The notes beneath the pieces are model-generated. The model was not told the DNA's origin, did not search any database, and saw nothing but the letters and a program-made list of their open reading frames with translations. Both the position numbers and the translations under genes were made by a program. A stretch of DNA of 64,000 nucleotides from Schistocerca nitens (taxonomy: Eukaryota > Arthropoda > Insecta > Orthoptera > Acrididae), in NCBI RefSeq assembly GCF_023898315.1, contig NC_064618.1, forward strand, positions 247,417,076 through 247,481,075, in the 5' to 3' direction. The stretch's first letter is position 1. The number at the start of each line of letters is the position of its first letter. Positions 22,333 to 34,895 of this stretch are shown here, one piece after another.

Positions 22333-22680
22333 ATGATGTATTAAAGCTATATTTAAAGATATTAAAAGAAAAAGATATTAAAAGAAAATGGATCTTCGCC
22401 CCAGGCCTAGAGTAAACATCGTACTGTTATGGGACAAAATTCCACACAAAGAAAATCGCCATTGTCTCCATCATCGTGATCGTATTAAACATCAAAAGAT
22501 GACAATAACATAACCCTAATTTAAATGCAAAACTCTTTAACACACGGAAACACATTATATTATTATTATTTGGCCTTTTCTTGCCACACTTACTTGCAGT
22601 TTTCCCGATACGGTCTGTATTCTTGTTTTGTCTTCGTTATGGACTCGATGGGGCGAAAAACTATATTTAGATTGTAAAGT
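22333..22680. other. unassigned stretch
   Basis: Nothing recognisable was seen. Confidence 0.4.
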
Positions 22681-22681
22681 T

Positions 22682-23068
22682 TCAAAGTTGCCGAAAAAAA
22701 AGTTTTATTTTTGCTTTATTGCATCCCGTTATCCTCCCGATATTCATTTTCTCCGGTTGCCTCAAACTTAAGTTATGACGAGCGATGATTGAGTGAGTCC
22801 AGTCTTCCCTTGCCACTCGGGTTTCTTTATTAAACGGGTGGTTTGCGTCATTACTTTCGACAAACTGATATGCTGAATGTCGAAAGTGTTTAATCGTAAG
22901 ACCATAGCACATAGAATCCAGATTTGCACAGTACCCTGCCAATTCAGTTTCCTGTCTCAGGAAACATCTTCCTGAAACGAACCCAATGATGCCATGCCGT
23001 AGCCTAAGTCTTTTGCGTAATGTAAGTTCATTACATTCAAGCCTTTTAGCTGCATTTCTAATGTAAAA
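22682..23068 (-). pseudogene. pogo/Tigger-like transposase, N-terminal DNA-binding part
   Basis: An open frame of about 129 codons on the minus strand. It starts with a Psq-like helix-turn-helix, RNAAKRLECNELTLRKRLR, followed by ETELAGYCANLDSMCYGLT and a CENP-B-type second domain. That domain ends HNLSLRQPEKMNIGRITGCN (22729 region) and then KIKLFF. These two helix-turn-helix domains precede the DDE domain in pogo/Tigger transposases, but a stop ends the frame and no DDE region follows. It could also derive from a domesticated relative, for which there is no support. Confidence 0.65.
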
Positions 23069-23720
23069 TCAATTTTCTTAGCCTCCTCTAACGTTTCAGA
23101 AAACAACGGCGTGGAGGACGTTTTTTCTTTCGTAGTTTCTGTAACATGAAGTTGAACTAATCTTATTCTGAACTAGTCGTTATGAAACAGTAAACTACAT
23201 ATTAAGGTGCATTAAATATGTCAACTAAACTTATGGCTTCAGTATCAAAGCCAAAGAAAGAAAAGGCAAACGTTTTGGAGCAAAGTTACTCATGCGGACC
23301 ATTTGCCCCTGCTAGTTCGTACCATCTTTGCCCCGTGGCGTTGGCTTCTGATCAGCTGGTATCAGCTGCCGTATATGGCAACTTGTTAAACTAACAAGTA
23401 AGTTTAAAGTGAGAGATTCTGGTAATTCTTTGGGATCCTGTTATAGCAGACAGATATCTATCAATTACGTGGCAAACTCTTAGCTCGCAAGTTCCAAAAA
23501 TACTAACTCACCTCATATCTCGAAAGCTTCAAAGTACAAACCAGGAACACAACACGCGCGACTCTTATATACCATAAAAACTCTAATGTTTAGATACAGG
23601 GCTGCCATACTACACTCACAAGCAGAAAAAAGCACTAGATTCGGATCGTTGCCCCGTGCGCGTTTGCCCCCGCTCTTCGTTCGGACGCTACTGCATTCCC
23701 GCGAGAAGTCGAACATTATT

Positions 23721-25044
23721 CTACATCAACATCTACATTTATACTCCGCAAGCCACCAAAAGATGTGTGGCGGAGGGCACCTTACGGGCCACTGTCATTA
23801 CCTCCCTTTCCTGTTCCAGTCGCGTATGGTTCACGGGAAGAACGACTGTCGGAAATCCTCCGTGCGCGCTCGAATCTCTCTAATTTTACATTCGTGATCT
23901 CCTCGGGAGGTATAAGTAGGGGGAAGCAATATATTCGATACCTCATCCAGAAACGCACCCTCTCGAAACCTGGACAGCAAGCTACACCGCGATTCAGAGC
24001 GCCTCTCTTGCAGAGTCTGCCACTTGAGTTTGCTAAACATCTCCGTTACGCTATCGCGCTTACCAAAAAACCCTGTGACGAAACGCGCCGCTCTTCTTTG
24101 GATCTTCTCTATCTCCTCCGTCAACCCGATCTGGTACGGATCCTACACTGATGAAAAATACTCAAGTATAGGTCGAACGAGTGTTTTGTAAGCCACCTCC
24201 TTTGTTGATGGACTACATTTTCTAAGGACTCTCCCAATGAATCTCAACCTGGCACCTTCCTTACCAACAATTAATTTTATGTGATCATTCCACTTCAAAT
24301 CGTTCCGCACGCATACTCCCAGATATTTTACAGAAGTAACAGCTACCAATGTTTGTTCCGCTGTCATATAATCATACAGTAAAGGATCCTTCTTTCTATG
24401 TATTCGCAATACATTACATTTGTCTATGTTAAGGGTCAGTTGCCACTCTCTGCACCACGTGCCTATCCGCTGCAGATCTTCCTGCATTTCGCTGCAATTT
24501 TCTAATGCTACAACTTCTCTGTATACTACAGCATCATCCGCGAAAAGCCGCTTGGAACTTCCGACACTATCTACTAGGTCATTTATATATATTGTGAAAA
24601 GCAATAGTCCCATAACACTCCCTTGTGGCACGCCAGAGGTTACTTTAACGTCTGTAGACGTCTCTCCATTGAGAACAACATGCTGTGTTCTGTTTGCTAA
24701 AAACTCTTCAATCCAGCCACACAGTTGGTCTGATATTCCGTAGGCTCTTACTTTGTTTATTAGGCGACAGTGGGAATTGTATCAAACGCCTTCCGGAAGT
24801 CAAGGAAAATGGCATCTACCTGGGAGCTTGTATCTAATATTTTCTGGGTCTCATGAACAAATAAAGCGAGTTGGGTCTCACACGATCGTTGTTTCCGGAA
24901 TCCATGTTGATTCCTACAGAGTAGATTCTGGGTTTCCAGAAATGACATGATACGCGAGCAAAAAACGTGTTCTAAAATTCTACAACAGATCGATGTCAGA
25001 GATATAGGCCTATAGTTTTGCGCATATGCTCGACGATCCTTCTT
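23721..25044 (-). mobile_element. CR1-like LINE, 5'-truncated copy
   Basis: It matches the 3' third of the element at 31292-36500. The frame 25056-24760 has YRPISLTSICCRILEHVF and IFLDFRKAFDT; 24631-24143 has MPQGSVMG, the intact catalytic RLFADDAVVYRE and the thumb. Frameshifts separate the two near 24770, and there is a further break near 24150. It ends at 23721 with the family's GTAGATGTTGATGTAG tail. It begins abruptly at about 25044. Confidence 0.85.
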
Positions 25045-26160
25045 GTGGGTCGCCACAAATTTTCATCTGTCGCCATAGACTTAGTTCAATGCCACAAACA
25101 CGTCTGGAACGTAAATATATATTATATTTCAGGAAGAAACGAAACGATGAAGAGGTGCATCGAACTGGTCTTTGGTCTTAATATCACAGCGCCTGGTCAT
25201 ATTGGCTCTTGCTGAAACTAGTAAAAAGTGTTACCTGTCACATATGACGGTGTGTAAAAGGTTTTGGGAGGCAGCCGATGTCTGGTTTGTGGTTAGGACT
25301 CGTATTGTTTGAGGTCCAGGCAGTGACGGCTACCGCGTCCCGAGAGGAACCGGTCGCCGGTCGGGTGCAGGTAAGCCCATGCGTTGCGTCCTTGCGGTCT
25401 GTGGAGGGGGCAGGACTGTACAGCTCTGCCGGGGGGGGGGGGAGGGGGGGGGGGAGTGCAGCCTCAGCCCGCAGAGGCGGTGCTCAAGGCCGCACCCGCA
25501 GTCGCTTCGCGCCGTCCGACGCGATCTGATCTGCTTGCTGGTGTTGTGCGTTGTGAGTGCCCGCCGAGCTAGTGTCTGACGCCGAAAGAGACACGCGAGC
25601 GATGCTGCTGCACCCGCCTGCGCGCCGCTAAACTACAGCCGCGTCTGCCGGTGAGTGGACACCACCACCAGTGCGTCCGCCCTCGCAAGAGACGCGCTGT
25701 TAATTTGTTTATAAGCTAACTGACGCGCCGGGCCTGTACACTTTTCATCGATTTCACATTTGTTGGAGTTTTCTGATGCAGCAACGCAAGTGTCGCTACT
25801 GAACCACACACGCGCGCCCGCAAAAATGTCTACTGTCACCAGTAAATAAAGCATCGCATTCTTGTGGCCAATTTATTAATATACGGTTGGGGGTGAGGCA
25901 GGTAATTCGCCCACCACCCATTTCAAACTCGGAAACAAGATTTATCTTAAAAAAAAAGAAAAGAGTCAAATACGAGCAACATCAGGAGAAACGTGATTCC
26001 GGACTGCGCGTGGACATGCGAGCTTTGTTTACATCGTTTGCCGACAACTTCGGTCGACTGTTACGGTGTTGTACTACTTTCCGTGTTATTTTATCCATGC
26101 TGGACTTGTTGAGCTCTGTCCTATTATTTGATTGACGCAGAACGCAATCAGCTTCAAATA
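25045..26160. other. unassigned stretch with GC-rich patch
   Basis: GC- and CpG-rich at about 25300-25630, with G tracts at 25431-25453. No coding feature was recognised. It could be a promoter-like island or an unknown repeat leader. Confidence 0.3.
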
Positions 26161-26164
26161 CTTT

Positions 26165-26230
26165 TTACAAGAATTATTTTACTGTCCGGTTTCGGTCATT
26201 ATGCCCATCTTCAGATGGCTACACTTGTTT
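26165..26230 (-). mobile_element. PLE-like end with hammerhead-like motif
   Basis: On the minus strand: CTGAAGA, T, a GG..CC stem, GAAA, then CCGG. This is the arrangement seen at other PLE-like ends here. After CCGG comes AC rather than the expected UH dinucleotide, so it is probably inactive. Confidence 0.45.
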
Positions 26231-26235
26231 CGTCA

Positions 26236-29200
26236 GATTGTCAGCAATATGTTCTGTGCTCCCGTATTGCATAAGAATTTTATGAAGTAAGCGCACTGCT
26301 TCATATGGTTTGCAGACGACTTGCATAATATAGAAAAATATGCTAACGAGCATGCAGAGGAAAACATATAAAATGTGCAGTTACATTTCTTCAGGTGAAC
26401 GCGTTGTAATCTGCATTAGCAATATATACATTTCCTATATTATTTGTGACTACTGTATGAATATATGTTTTTTTTACATCAAATTCTGATTGTTGTGATA
26501 CATGTGTGTGTTTCACAGCACTAGATTACTTGCACTAACTTTTTTTCGCACTCTTCAAAATACCACCCCTTATCAGTGACATTTCAAGAGCAGGTACGAA
26601 GAACTTGGCCTTCCGGTTCTGCGAATGGCCGACGCTGTTTACATCTCCTGGCGCATAGGCCACCCCCCTCCCTTTTTTGTCTAGTGGGTCGTATTTACAT
26701 TCGGGCTCACTTTGCTTTCATAACACCCAACATTTTTAGAATGTTGTATCCAAGCGACCTTTCGTACTAGTTACCGTGCAATGTGCAAACGAACAGCTTT
26801 CAGACTCTGCCAGAAATCGTTTGATATTACGTATCTGTTGTCACAGGAATCTCTTAACATTGTAATTTCGTTTCTTTGTTTTGTATGTGCGGAATACAGG
26901 ACGGTAGCAGAAATTAACACACACTTTGGACATGAGTAAACTAATTGGAAAGCCTTACTCCTATTGGCGTCCATAGATCTTCTTAGTCAAGTATCTCGAC
27001 TAATATCCCATGGGATATTCCACTTACAGCAAACCGAAATGTGGCATGTGGTGATCGAACTGGCCACAGAACGGGATGATTGTGCCCAACCTATCTTGCT
27101 TATCTCATTCAAGACTTGCATAAAGTTACTTAGCGTGATTATTACATTACATACCAAAACACAAAATCATTTACGTGAATCTTAATTCCCAGCAGCCAAA
27201 TTTGGCGCTGGTGCATCTTTGTTAGCAAAAATCAAGTGTTAGTAGGTAAAATTCTTAGCAGCCTTTTGTGTCTACATCCAGGCATTTCGATGCACAGGGT
27301 GATGATATGCAGACAATCTCTTATTGTTCAAATTGGTCTTGATGATATTTACAGCAACGGATGATAAGCAAAATAAAATAGAATCGTTGTAAACCCTTCA
27401 GTTAAGGAAAGAACACAATCCTGCTACAAGCTGTAAATTCGTTAGGATTTTAGTCAAGTTTGTGATTAAACTTTTGCCGGCGTCTTGCAATGTAGTTCAC
27501 GTGTCATTGCACTTCAGCTCCAATAGAAGAGATTTTCTTCTTCTTTGAAGCAGTTCTGCCTCCAACTATGAAATGTCTGCCTCCCAAGATTTAATTTCCT
27601 CCAATTTATTTAGATATCAAAGCGTTACAGATGTGGTGGATTGAAAAGTTCTGTGTTTTGTGCATAAGTTAAAACAAGTACGTCTGTTACGGCGCACTAC
27701 TCTGTTTTTAGTTCGTTGGATCATAATTTCCTCAAATATCAAATCCTGTGGTACAGTTTTTCATAGTTTTGAAGGAAAGGGCTAAGTACGTGATTATGAG
27801 GTGAAGAATTCAGCCAATTGTTTGCTGTTCGTGAATTTATGACCATCATAGGAAAAAACTGTATTATTTATTTCTATTCAAAAAATCTGTTTACAAAATA
27901 GTCAACATTATACGTTGCAACTTAACTTGTATCAAAAAATTGCTTTCAAAAATATTATTTCATTTGTTCGGGGAAAGGGGGGTGGATGTTGTCTACATAC
28001 AAAAGGAGACATATAACACACTGAGTTATAGAAATGTTATATGTAACTGAATTTGAAATGGTATAAATTTGTTGATATATTCAGTTAAGATGCCCTTGGC
28101 ACATGGTATTGAAAGCTATGTTTGGTAACGACCGGACGGAAACAAGTGAATATCAGTCCGTAGTCACACACCTACGACTAGTCCACCGTAACACTTCTAA
28201 CAGTGAACCATTAATATGTATCGTTCTTCAACGAAGTAAGCCGCGAGTAACGAAATTAATTTCGTAGGATCATGGTTACAGCTTGCGTGGGAGTATCGTT
28301 GCAGATCCGCCCAAACTGCGAGCGTCTTTTAAACCCGGCCTTGGCGAAGCTAGCCTGTTGGCGCGCCACCTGCACATGTGTTTAAATCTCCGAAGGCGGC
28401 GCCAGATGCGCCACATGGCCACGCACGGATTTTGGTCACCCTTCGCGGTCGGCAAAAAAGACGAAGACGGCGGGAGAGGCCCTGCGTCCCTCGCCGCGTG
28501 CTGACCAAAGCAGAGCCAGCATCAGCTCAGTGACACGGTTCCTTGGGTCGCGCGTTCAAAACAGGGCCGACACTCGGGCACTTTTCACAGTATTTCTAGC
28601 GATCCTGTGTGAATGAAGCAGACAATCCAGATGTGCATACGTTCAGATACAGATTAAATATCTGCACAGTAACATTCTGCCAACTGGCAGTCATTTGATG
28701 GATTAAAACACCCTTTATTTTGCTCTGTTGTCAAATAATGGCACTGTTAGAGACCCGTCGCTGTTGTGTCATACGTAATGTTTACAGCGTGCAGCAGCAA
28801 CCAACCACAATTTGGTTTTCGTTTGCTTTATTGAAAACTTACCGTTAGTGGTATTGGATTTAGAAATACATAAATAGATGACCTGCACATTTTTCGCAGA
28901 GCACATGGTACTTTAGTTTACATATGTTTTACTCTACAAAGAACAGAGCTCCACAGTATCAAAAGTATGGTGGTTATGGCTGAGCTGAAAATCCGAGTGA
29001 GAATGAAATTTTCGTAAAAGTGCTACTTGCCGACATAGGTGTCAGTTTCATTCTACATCAAACTTGTAGCGCAGCTGTCATTGTTACAATTGCGAAACTC
29101 TAAAATCTCTGTTTGTCCTAAGGTAACTCCCCTACAAACCAACGCACCATGTCGTTTTAATGAAAGCGTGCTAGCCGTCTGACGATGAATGAATAAATTG

Positions 29201-29440
29201 TAAACGGGGAACGGTACTTTTTAAATAAACTAAAACAAAACCAGAGTCAACGTTTGTATCCACTACCAATAAGATACTGAAGCAGATATATTTTCGTTTA
29301 TCGGTTATGTACTTATTCATTAAAATATATTCTTCTTTATTTAAAGAATTATTATTTAAAGAAATCTTGTTTGGTTTATAGTTTATGTTTAGAACTGGAA
29401 GTTATTTAGATCTCTCGTTACATATTAGTTAAAGAGCATT
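26236..29440. other. unassigned stretch, 3.2 kb
   Basis: AT-rich with a GC-rich patch at 28280-28560. There is a 73-codon open frame at 28283-28504 without recognisable features. No transposon, RNA gene or repeat was identified. Confidence 0.4.
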
Positions 29441-29454
29441 GCTTTAATTAATAA

Positions 29455-29640
29455 AATGGCTCTAAGCACTATGGCACTTAACATCTGAGGTCATCAGTCC
29501 CCTAGACTTAGAACTAATTAAACCTAACTAACCTAAGGACATCACACACATCCGTGCCCGGGGCAGGATTCGAACCTGCGACCGTAGCAGCAGCGCGGTT
29601 CCGGACTGAAGCGCCTAGAACGGCTCGGCCACAGCGGCCG
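29455..29640 (-). mobile_element. tRNA-derived SINE, family 1
   Basis: B box GGTTCGAATCC on the minus strand and the usual body. The 14-bp duplication GCTTTAATTAATAA occurs at 29441-29454 and 29641-29654. It landed in an A/T-rich target. Confidence 0.9.
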
Positions 29641-29654
29641 GCTTTAATTAATAA

Positions 29655-31290
29655 TCGGCGATTTCTGTAGGTAGCTAAATAGTTCAAAATGTCGTAAGTC
29701 GTCGAACTGTTTTCAGTCAAGTCTCATGGTTCCTCAGCTACGACTCTGGAAAAACGTAGTGCAGCTGTAATCGAAAAAGTCAGGTTTATCTGTACTCGTA
29801 GAATGATGGGAGTCTGCGTGCAAGTACAGCTCTTCGATGAAATTTGCATGCTAGCATCCGGCAGGAGTAGAATTTCATATATTAGAAACGGGATAATAAT
29901 TATTCCCAAAGAATTAATGACCGTGAGTGCACGTTCGACCGTTCTACGCGTCCAGTAACATAGACTGGAACAGTCTGTTGACATACTCAATTTCGACAGT
30001 GATGAATCTGTATCTTGTTAAAGAAAACTGTATCATACCTTTTCCAATCGACAAACGTGTTCTACAAATCCTTTTACATTGGCTCAAAGACGGAAAATAT
30101 CTGACACCATTTGCGTCGGTGGCCAACAATGCTTTTCCCGCACAAAATGAGACTAACCACAATTCATGTACTCTTCGCTCCAAGCTCAAGACAAAAGTGT
30201 TTCTTTTACATTACGTTAACTTGATGAATAATGATAAACTCCACAAAACAGAGCTAGATCCAAAGAGCGTCTAATCTTGCAGTCAAGACTTGAGTCAAGT
30301 TAATACTCTTGTGTTACAATTGACCAAAACTTTATCACAGCATAAAAGAGTTATTGCCCCTGCAGACAGATGGCAGGGAGGTTTGCCAATAAATAATATG
30401 TTGTGTTTTACGTTTTCCGATATCTGGTTGCTTCTGTACGCTATAACCATCCTGCGTCCCGTTATTTTGCTTTCATTACTGCGAAGTCTCGTCTGTGAAG
30501 CCATATTTTCAAATAATTCTACGAAATAAATATCAAGGGTAACATAAATAAATATAGAACAACCATTGGCTGTTCAATCGCAAGCATGACGTGTTATCAC
30601 AGTGCTAATTGTCTCTTCAAGCTGTGTCAAAATGTCAACCGTTTAGGTTGAAAAGGCCACATTCGTAAGGGGATTGCTCATTAATTGACAGAACATGACA
30701 TTTAGTCGCTCATTGGAACTAGCATCTCTCTTTTGATAAAATAGGTTGTCATTATGGACTTTAATATTACATTTTCCGAGTTGAACATAATGGTACTGTA
30801 CATATCGTTCCATGTGATGTGGGCATTCCTGGTCAGTTGAAAACAATGACAGAAATGATAGAACAAAGTTTCTGCATGCGTCATAGAGTCAACATTTTTA
30901 TCTAATAAAGAGTCGAAGGAGCGAAAGAGTAGCAGTAGTGGAGAAGACAGGCTTGTAGCCTATCCCCCTTGTATTCAGTACGTACATTCAGCAGTCAGTA
31001 AAGGAAGCAAAGAAGTATAGAAAAGGTCTTATAAATCGAGGGAAAATAAATAAAAATTTAAAGGTTTACAGGTGACGTAATTCTGTCAGAAACGTCAAAG
31101 AACTCATGAAGCTATTCAGCTTATCGCACACCGGCAAGAACAGTGACAGATCTCAAAAATGCAATGCCTGAGAAAAGTCGACTTAAAGAATAGTATACAA
31201 CTATGCTGAAGTCGTATAAGCTTCCTCAGGCAAATATTTTTGTCAGTAAATTCCATTATATGTTATGCAATAGTTCTCGTAGTCGGTTTT
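29655..31290. other. unassigned stretch
   Basis: Open frames of 115 codons (29927-30274, plus) and 81 codons (29944-30189, minus) overlap each other and have no recognisable domain. No other feature was seen. Confidence 0.35.
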
Positions 31291-31386
31291 TCTACATCTA
31301 CACCTACATTTATACTCCGCAAGCCACCCAACGGTGTGTGGCGGAGGGCACTTTACGTGCCACTGTCATTATCTCCCTTTCCTGTT

Positions 31387-33100
31387 TTAGTCGCGTATTG
31401 TTCGCGGGAAGAACGACTGTCTGAAAGCCTCCGTGCGCGCTCTAATCTCTCTAATTTTACATTCGTGATCTCCTCGGGAGGTATAAGTAGGGGGAAGCAA
31501 TATATTCGATACCTCATCCAGAAACGCACCCTCTCGAAACCTGGACAGCAAGCTACACCGCGATGCAGAGCGCCTCTCTTGCAGAGTCTGCCACTTGAGT
31601 TTGCTAAACATCTCCGTAACGCTATCACGGTTACCAAATAACCCTGTGACGGAACGCGCCGCTCTTCTTTGGATCTTCTCTATCTCCTCCGTCAACCCGA
31701 CCTGGTAGGGATCCCACACTGATGAGCAGTACTCAAGTATAGGTCGAACGAGTGTTTTGTAGGCCATGGACTACATTTTCTAAGTACTCTCCCAATGAAT
31801 CTCAACCTGGCACCTTCCTTGCCAACAATCAATTTTATATGATCATTTCACTTCAAATCGTTCCGCACGCATACTCTCAGATACTTTACAGAAGTAACAG
31901 CTACCAATGTTTGTTCCGCTATCATATAATCATACAATAAAGGATCCTTCTTTCTATGTATTCGTAATACATTACATTTGTCTATGTTAAGGGTCAGTTG
32001 CCACTCCCTGCACCACGTGCCTATCCGCTGCAGATCTCCCTGCATTTCGCTACAATTTTCTAATGCTGCAACTTCTCTGTATACTACACATCATCCGCGA
32101 AAAGCCGCATGGAACTTCCGACACTATCTACTAGGTCATTTATATATATTGTGAAAAGCAATAGTCCCATAACACTCCCTTGTGGCACGCCAGAGGTTAC
32201 TTTAACGTCTGTAGACGTCTCTCCATTGATAACAACATGCTGTGTTCTGTTTGCTAAAAACTCTTCAATCCAGCCACACAGTTGGTCTGATATTCCGTAG
32301 GCTCTTACTTTGTTTATCAGGCGACAGTGCGGAACTGTATCGAACGCCTTCCGCAAGTCAAGGAAAATAGCATCTACCTGGGAGCCTGTATCTAATGTTT
32401 TCTGGGTCTCATGAACAAATAAAGCGATTTGGGTCTCACACGATCGCTGTTTCCGGAATCCATGTTGATTCCCACAGAGTAGATTCTGGGTTTCCAAAAA
32501 CGACATGATACTCGAGCAAAATACATGTTCTAAAATTCTACAACAGATCGATGTCAGAGATATAGGTGTATAGTTTTGCGCATCTGCTCGACGACCCTTC
32601 TTGAAGACTGGGACTACCTGTGCTCTTTTCCAATCATTTGGAACCTTCCGTTCCTCTAGAGACTTGCGGTACACTGCTGTCAGAAGGGGGACAAGTTCTT
32701 TCGCGTACTCTGTGTAGAATCGAATTGGTATCCCGTCAGGTCCAGTGGACTTTCCTCTGTTGAGTGATTCCAGTTGCTTTTCTATTCCTTGGACACTTAT
32801 TTCGATGTCAGCCATTTTTTCGTTTGTGCGAGGATTTAGAGAAGGAACTGCAGTGCGGTCTTCCTCTGTGAAACAGCTTTGAAAAAAGGTGTTTAGTATT
32901 TCAGCTTTACGCGTGTCATCCTCTGTTTCAATGCCATCATCATCCCGGAGTGTCTGGATATGCTGCTTCGAGCCACTTACTGATTTAACGTAAGACTAGA
33001 ACTTCCTAGGATTTTCTGTCAAGTCGGTACATAGAATTTTACTTTCGAATTCACTGAACGCTTCACGCATAGCCCTCCTTACGCTAACTTTGGCATCGTT
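31387..33100 (-). pseudogene. CR1-like ORF2, reverse transcriptase half
   Basis: The main frame 32815-32084 has GKSTGPDGIP, SLTSICCRILEHVF, QHGFRKQRSCETQ, IFLDLRKAFDTVPH (first catalytic D), SGVPQGSVMG and RLFADD. A one-base deletion next to FADD, near 32090, shifts the frame compared with the copy at 24530. The thumb continues at 32045-31848 and 31767-31387 (ending RARTEAFRQSFFPR), with another gap near 31770. Upstream, a TAG near 33003 replaces an expected tryptophan codon. The protein would be the element's polymerase. Confidence 0.8.
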
Positions 33101-33572
33101 TAGGTGTTTGAGAGGTTTTTGCTGCGTTTAAACTTGGAGTGAAGCTCTCTTTGCTTTCGCAGTACCTTCCTAACTTTGTTGTTGAACCACGGTGGGTTTT
33201 TCCCGTCCCTCACAGTTTTACTCGGCACGTACCTGTCTAAAACGCATTTTACAATTGCCTTAAACTTTTTCCATAAACACTCAACATTGTCAGTTTCGGA
33301 ACAGAAACTTTCGTTTTGATCTGTTAGGTAGTCTGAAATCTGCCTTCTATTACTCTTGCTAAACAGATAAAACTTCCTCCCTTTTTTTATATTCCTATTA
33401 ACTTCCATATTCAGGGATGATGTAACAGCCTTATGATCACTGATTCCCTGTTCTGCACTTACAGAGTCGAAAAGTTCGGGTCTGTTTGTTATCAGCAGGT
33501 CCAAGATGTTATCTCCACGAGTCGGTTCTCTGTTTAATTGCTCGAGGTAATTTTCGGATAGTGCACTCAGTA
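33100..33572 (-). pseudogene. CR1-like ORF2, endonuclease C-terminal half
   Basis: It begins at the mariner border with LSALSENYLEQLNRE and contains EQGISDHKAVT, the catalytic SDH, then PPWFNNKVRKVLRKQRELHS. The frame stops near 33100. About 20 residues that copy B has between LPDI and LS are absent at the mariner junction. Confidence 0.8.
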
Positions 33573-33574
33573 TA

Positions 33575-34893
33575 CGAGGTGTGGCTAGAAAAAAACCGGA
33601 CTAGTGCTGGTGAAACAATAAAACGAATGCAATAAGGCTGAAAGTCGCGTGGCCTGTCACGTGACTCTCGCTCCGCCTACTGCTCGAGTTTCATCTGCCT
33701 CCTGTATTCAGTCTGCCCGTGGCGTCTGTTTTAAGTAGTTGACGTTTTGTCTGTGCGTCGGAAAATGTTGAGTGTACAGAAAGAACAGCGTGTTAACATC
33801 AAATTTTGTTTCAAACTAGGAGAATCTGCAAGTGAAACGTTTGTAATGTTACAACAAGTGTACGGCGATGATTGTTTATCGCGAACACAAGTGTTTGAGT
33901 GGTTTAAACGATTTAAAGATGGCCGCGAAGACACCAGTGATGACACTCGCACTGGCAGACCATTGTCAGCAAAAACTGATGCAAACATTGAACAAATCGG
34001 TAAACTTGTTCGACAAGATCGCCGTTTAACAATCAGAGCAGTGTCTGAGTTAACAGGAGTTGACAAGGAAAGTGTTAGGCAGATTCTTCATGAAAGTTTC
34101 AACATGAACAAAGTGTGTTCAAAAATGGTTCCAAAGTGTCTCACAATTGAACAGAAGGAACGCCGAAGAATGATTTGTTCTGACATCCTGGAAAACATTG
34201 AAAGTGATCCCACCTTCTTACAAAATGTTATTACTTGCGATGAATCGTGGTTTTTTACTTACGATCCCGAAACTAAACGCCAATCGATGCATTGGAAAAC
34301 TCCTGGTTCTCCACGACAAAAAAAGCACGAATGTCAAAATCGAAATTCAAGGCAATGATGATTGCTTTTTTTGACATCAAAGGGATTGTGCACATTGATT
34401 GGGTACCAGAGGGACAAACAGTGAATCAGCATTACTACATTAGCGTCCTGGCTACCCTACGTGAGCGAGTACGGAGAAAACGGAACGATTTGTGGAGAAA
34501 AAAGTCATGGATCCTTCACCAAGACAATGTCCCAGCTCACAGTGCGTTGTCAGTGAAGACGTTTTTGGCAAAACACAACATTCCCATCTTAGATCATCCA
34601 CCCTACTCACCTGATTTGGCCCCCTGTGACTTTTTTCTTTTCCCTAAAGTCAAGTCAGCTTTGAAAGGAACTAGATTTGAGACTGTTGAAGCAGTAAAAG
34701 AAAAAGCGACGGAAGTAATGTATGGACTTACCGAAAATAATCTGCAGCATTGCTATGAACAGTGGAAAATTCGTATGGAGCGGTGTAGAGACCGAGGAGG
34801 AGAGTACATTGAAGGAGATAACATGAAATTGTAAATAATTGTAAATAAATGTTTTTTCCAGCATCAGTCCGGTTTTTTTCTAGCCGCACCTCG
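33575..34893 (+). mobile_element. mariner element, almost intact
   Basis: Terminal repeats: CGAGGTGTGGCTAG at the left, and the reversed right end CGAGGTGCGGCTAG. TA dinucleotides flank both sides (33573-33574 and 34894-34895). It is 1319 bp, about the usual mariner length, with one transposase gene. It is inserted in a CR1-like LINE in the opposite orientation. Confidence 0.9.
33765..34834 (+). pseudogene. mariner DD34D transposase with one frameshift
   Basis: From ATG 33765 it has an N-terminal paired-like DNA-binding region with VFEWFKRFKDGRED and LTIRAVSELTGVDKESVRQI. The catalytic aspartates are in CDESWF (codon 34239), HQDNVPAH (34523) and SPDLAPCDFFLF (34628). The last two are separated by 34 residues. 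The single lesion seen is a frame change at or near the A7 tract 34318-34324, and the frame resumes to the stop at 34832-34834. It may be a real indel or a homopolymer error; if an error, this copy could be functional. Confidence 0.85.
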
Positions 34894-34895
34894 TA

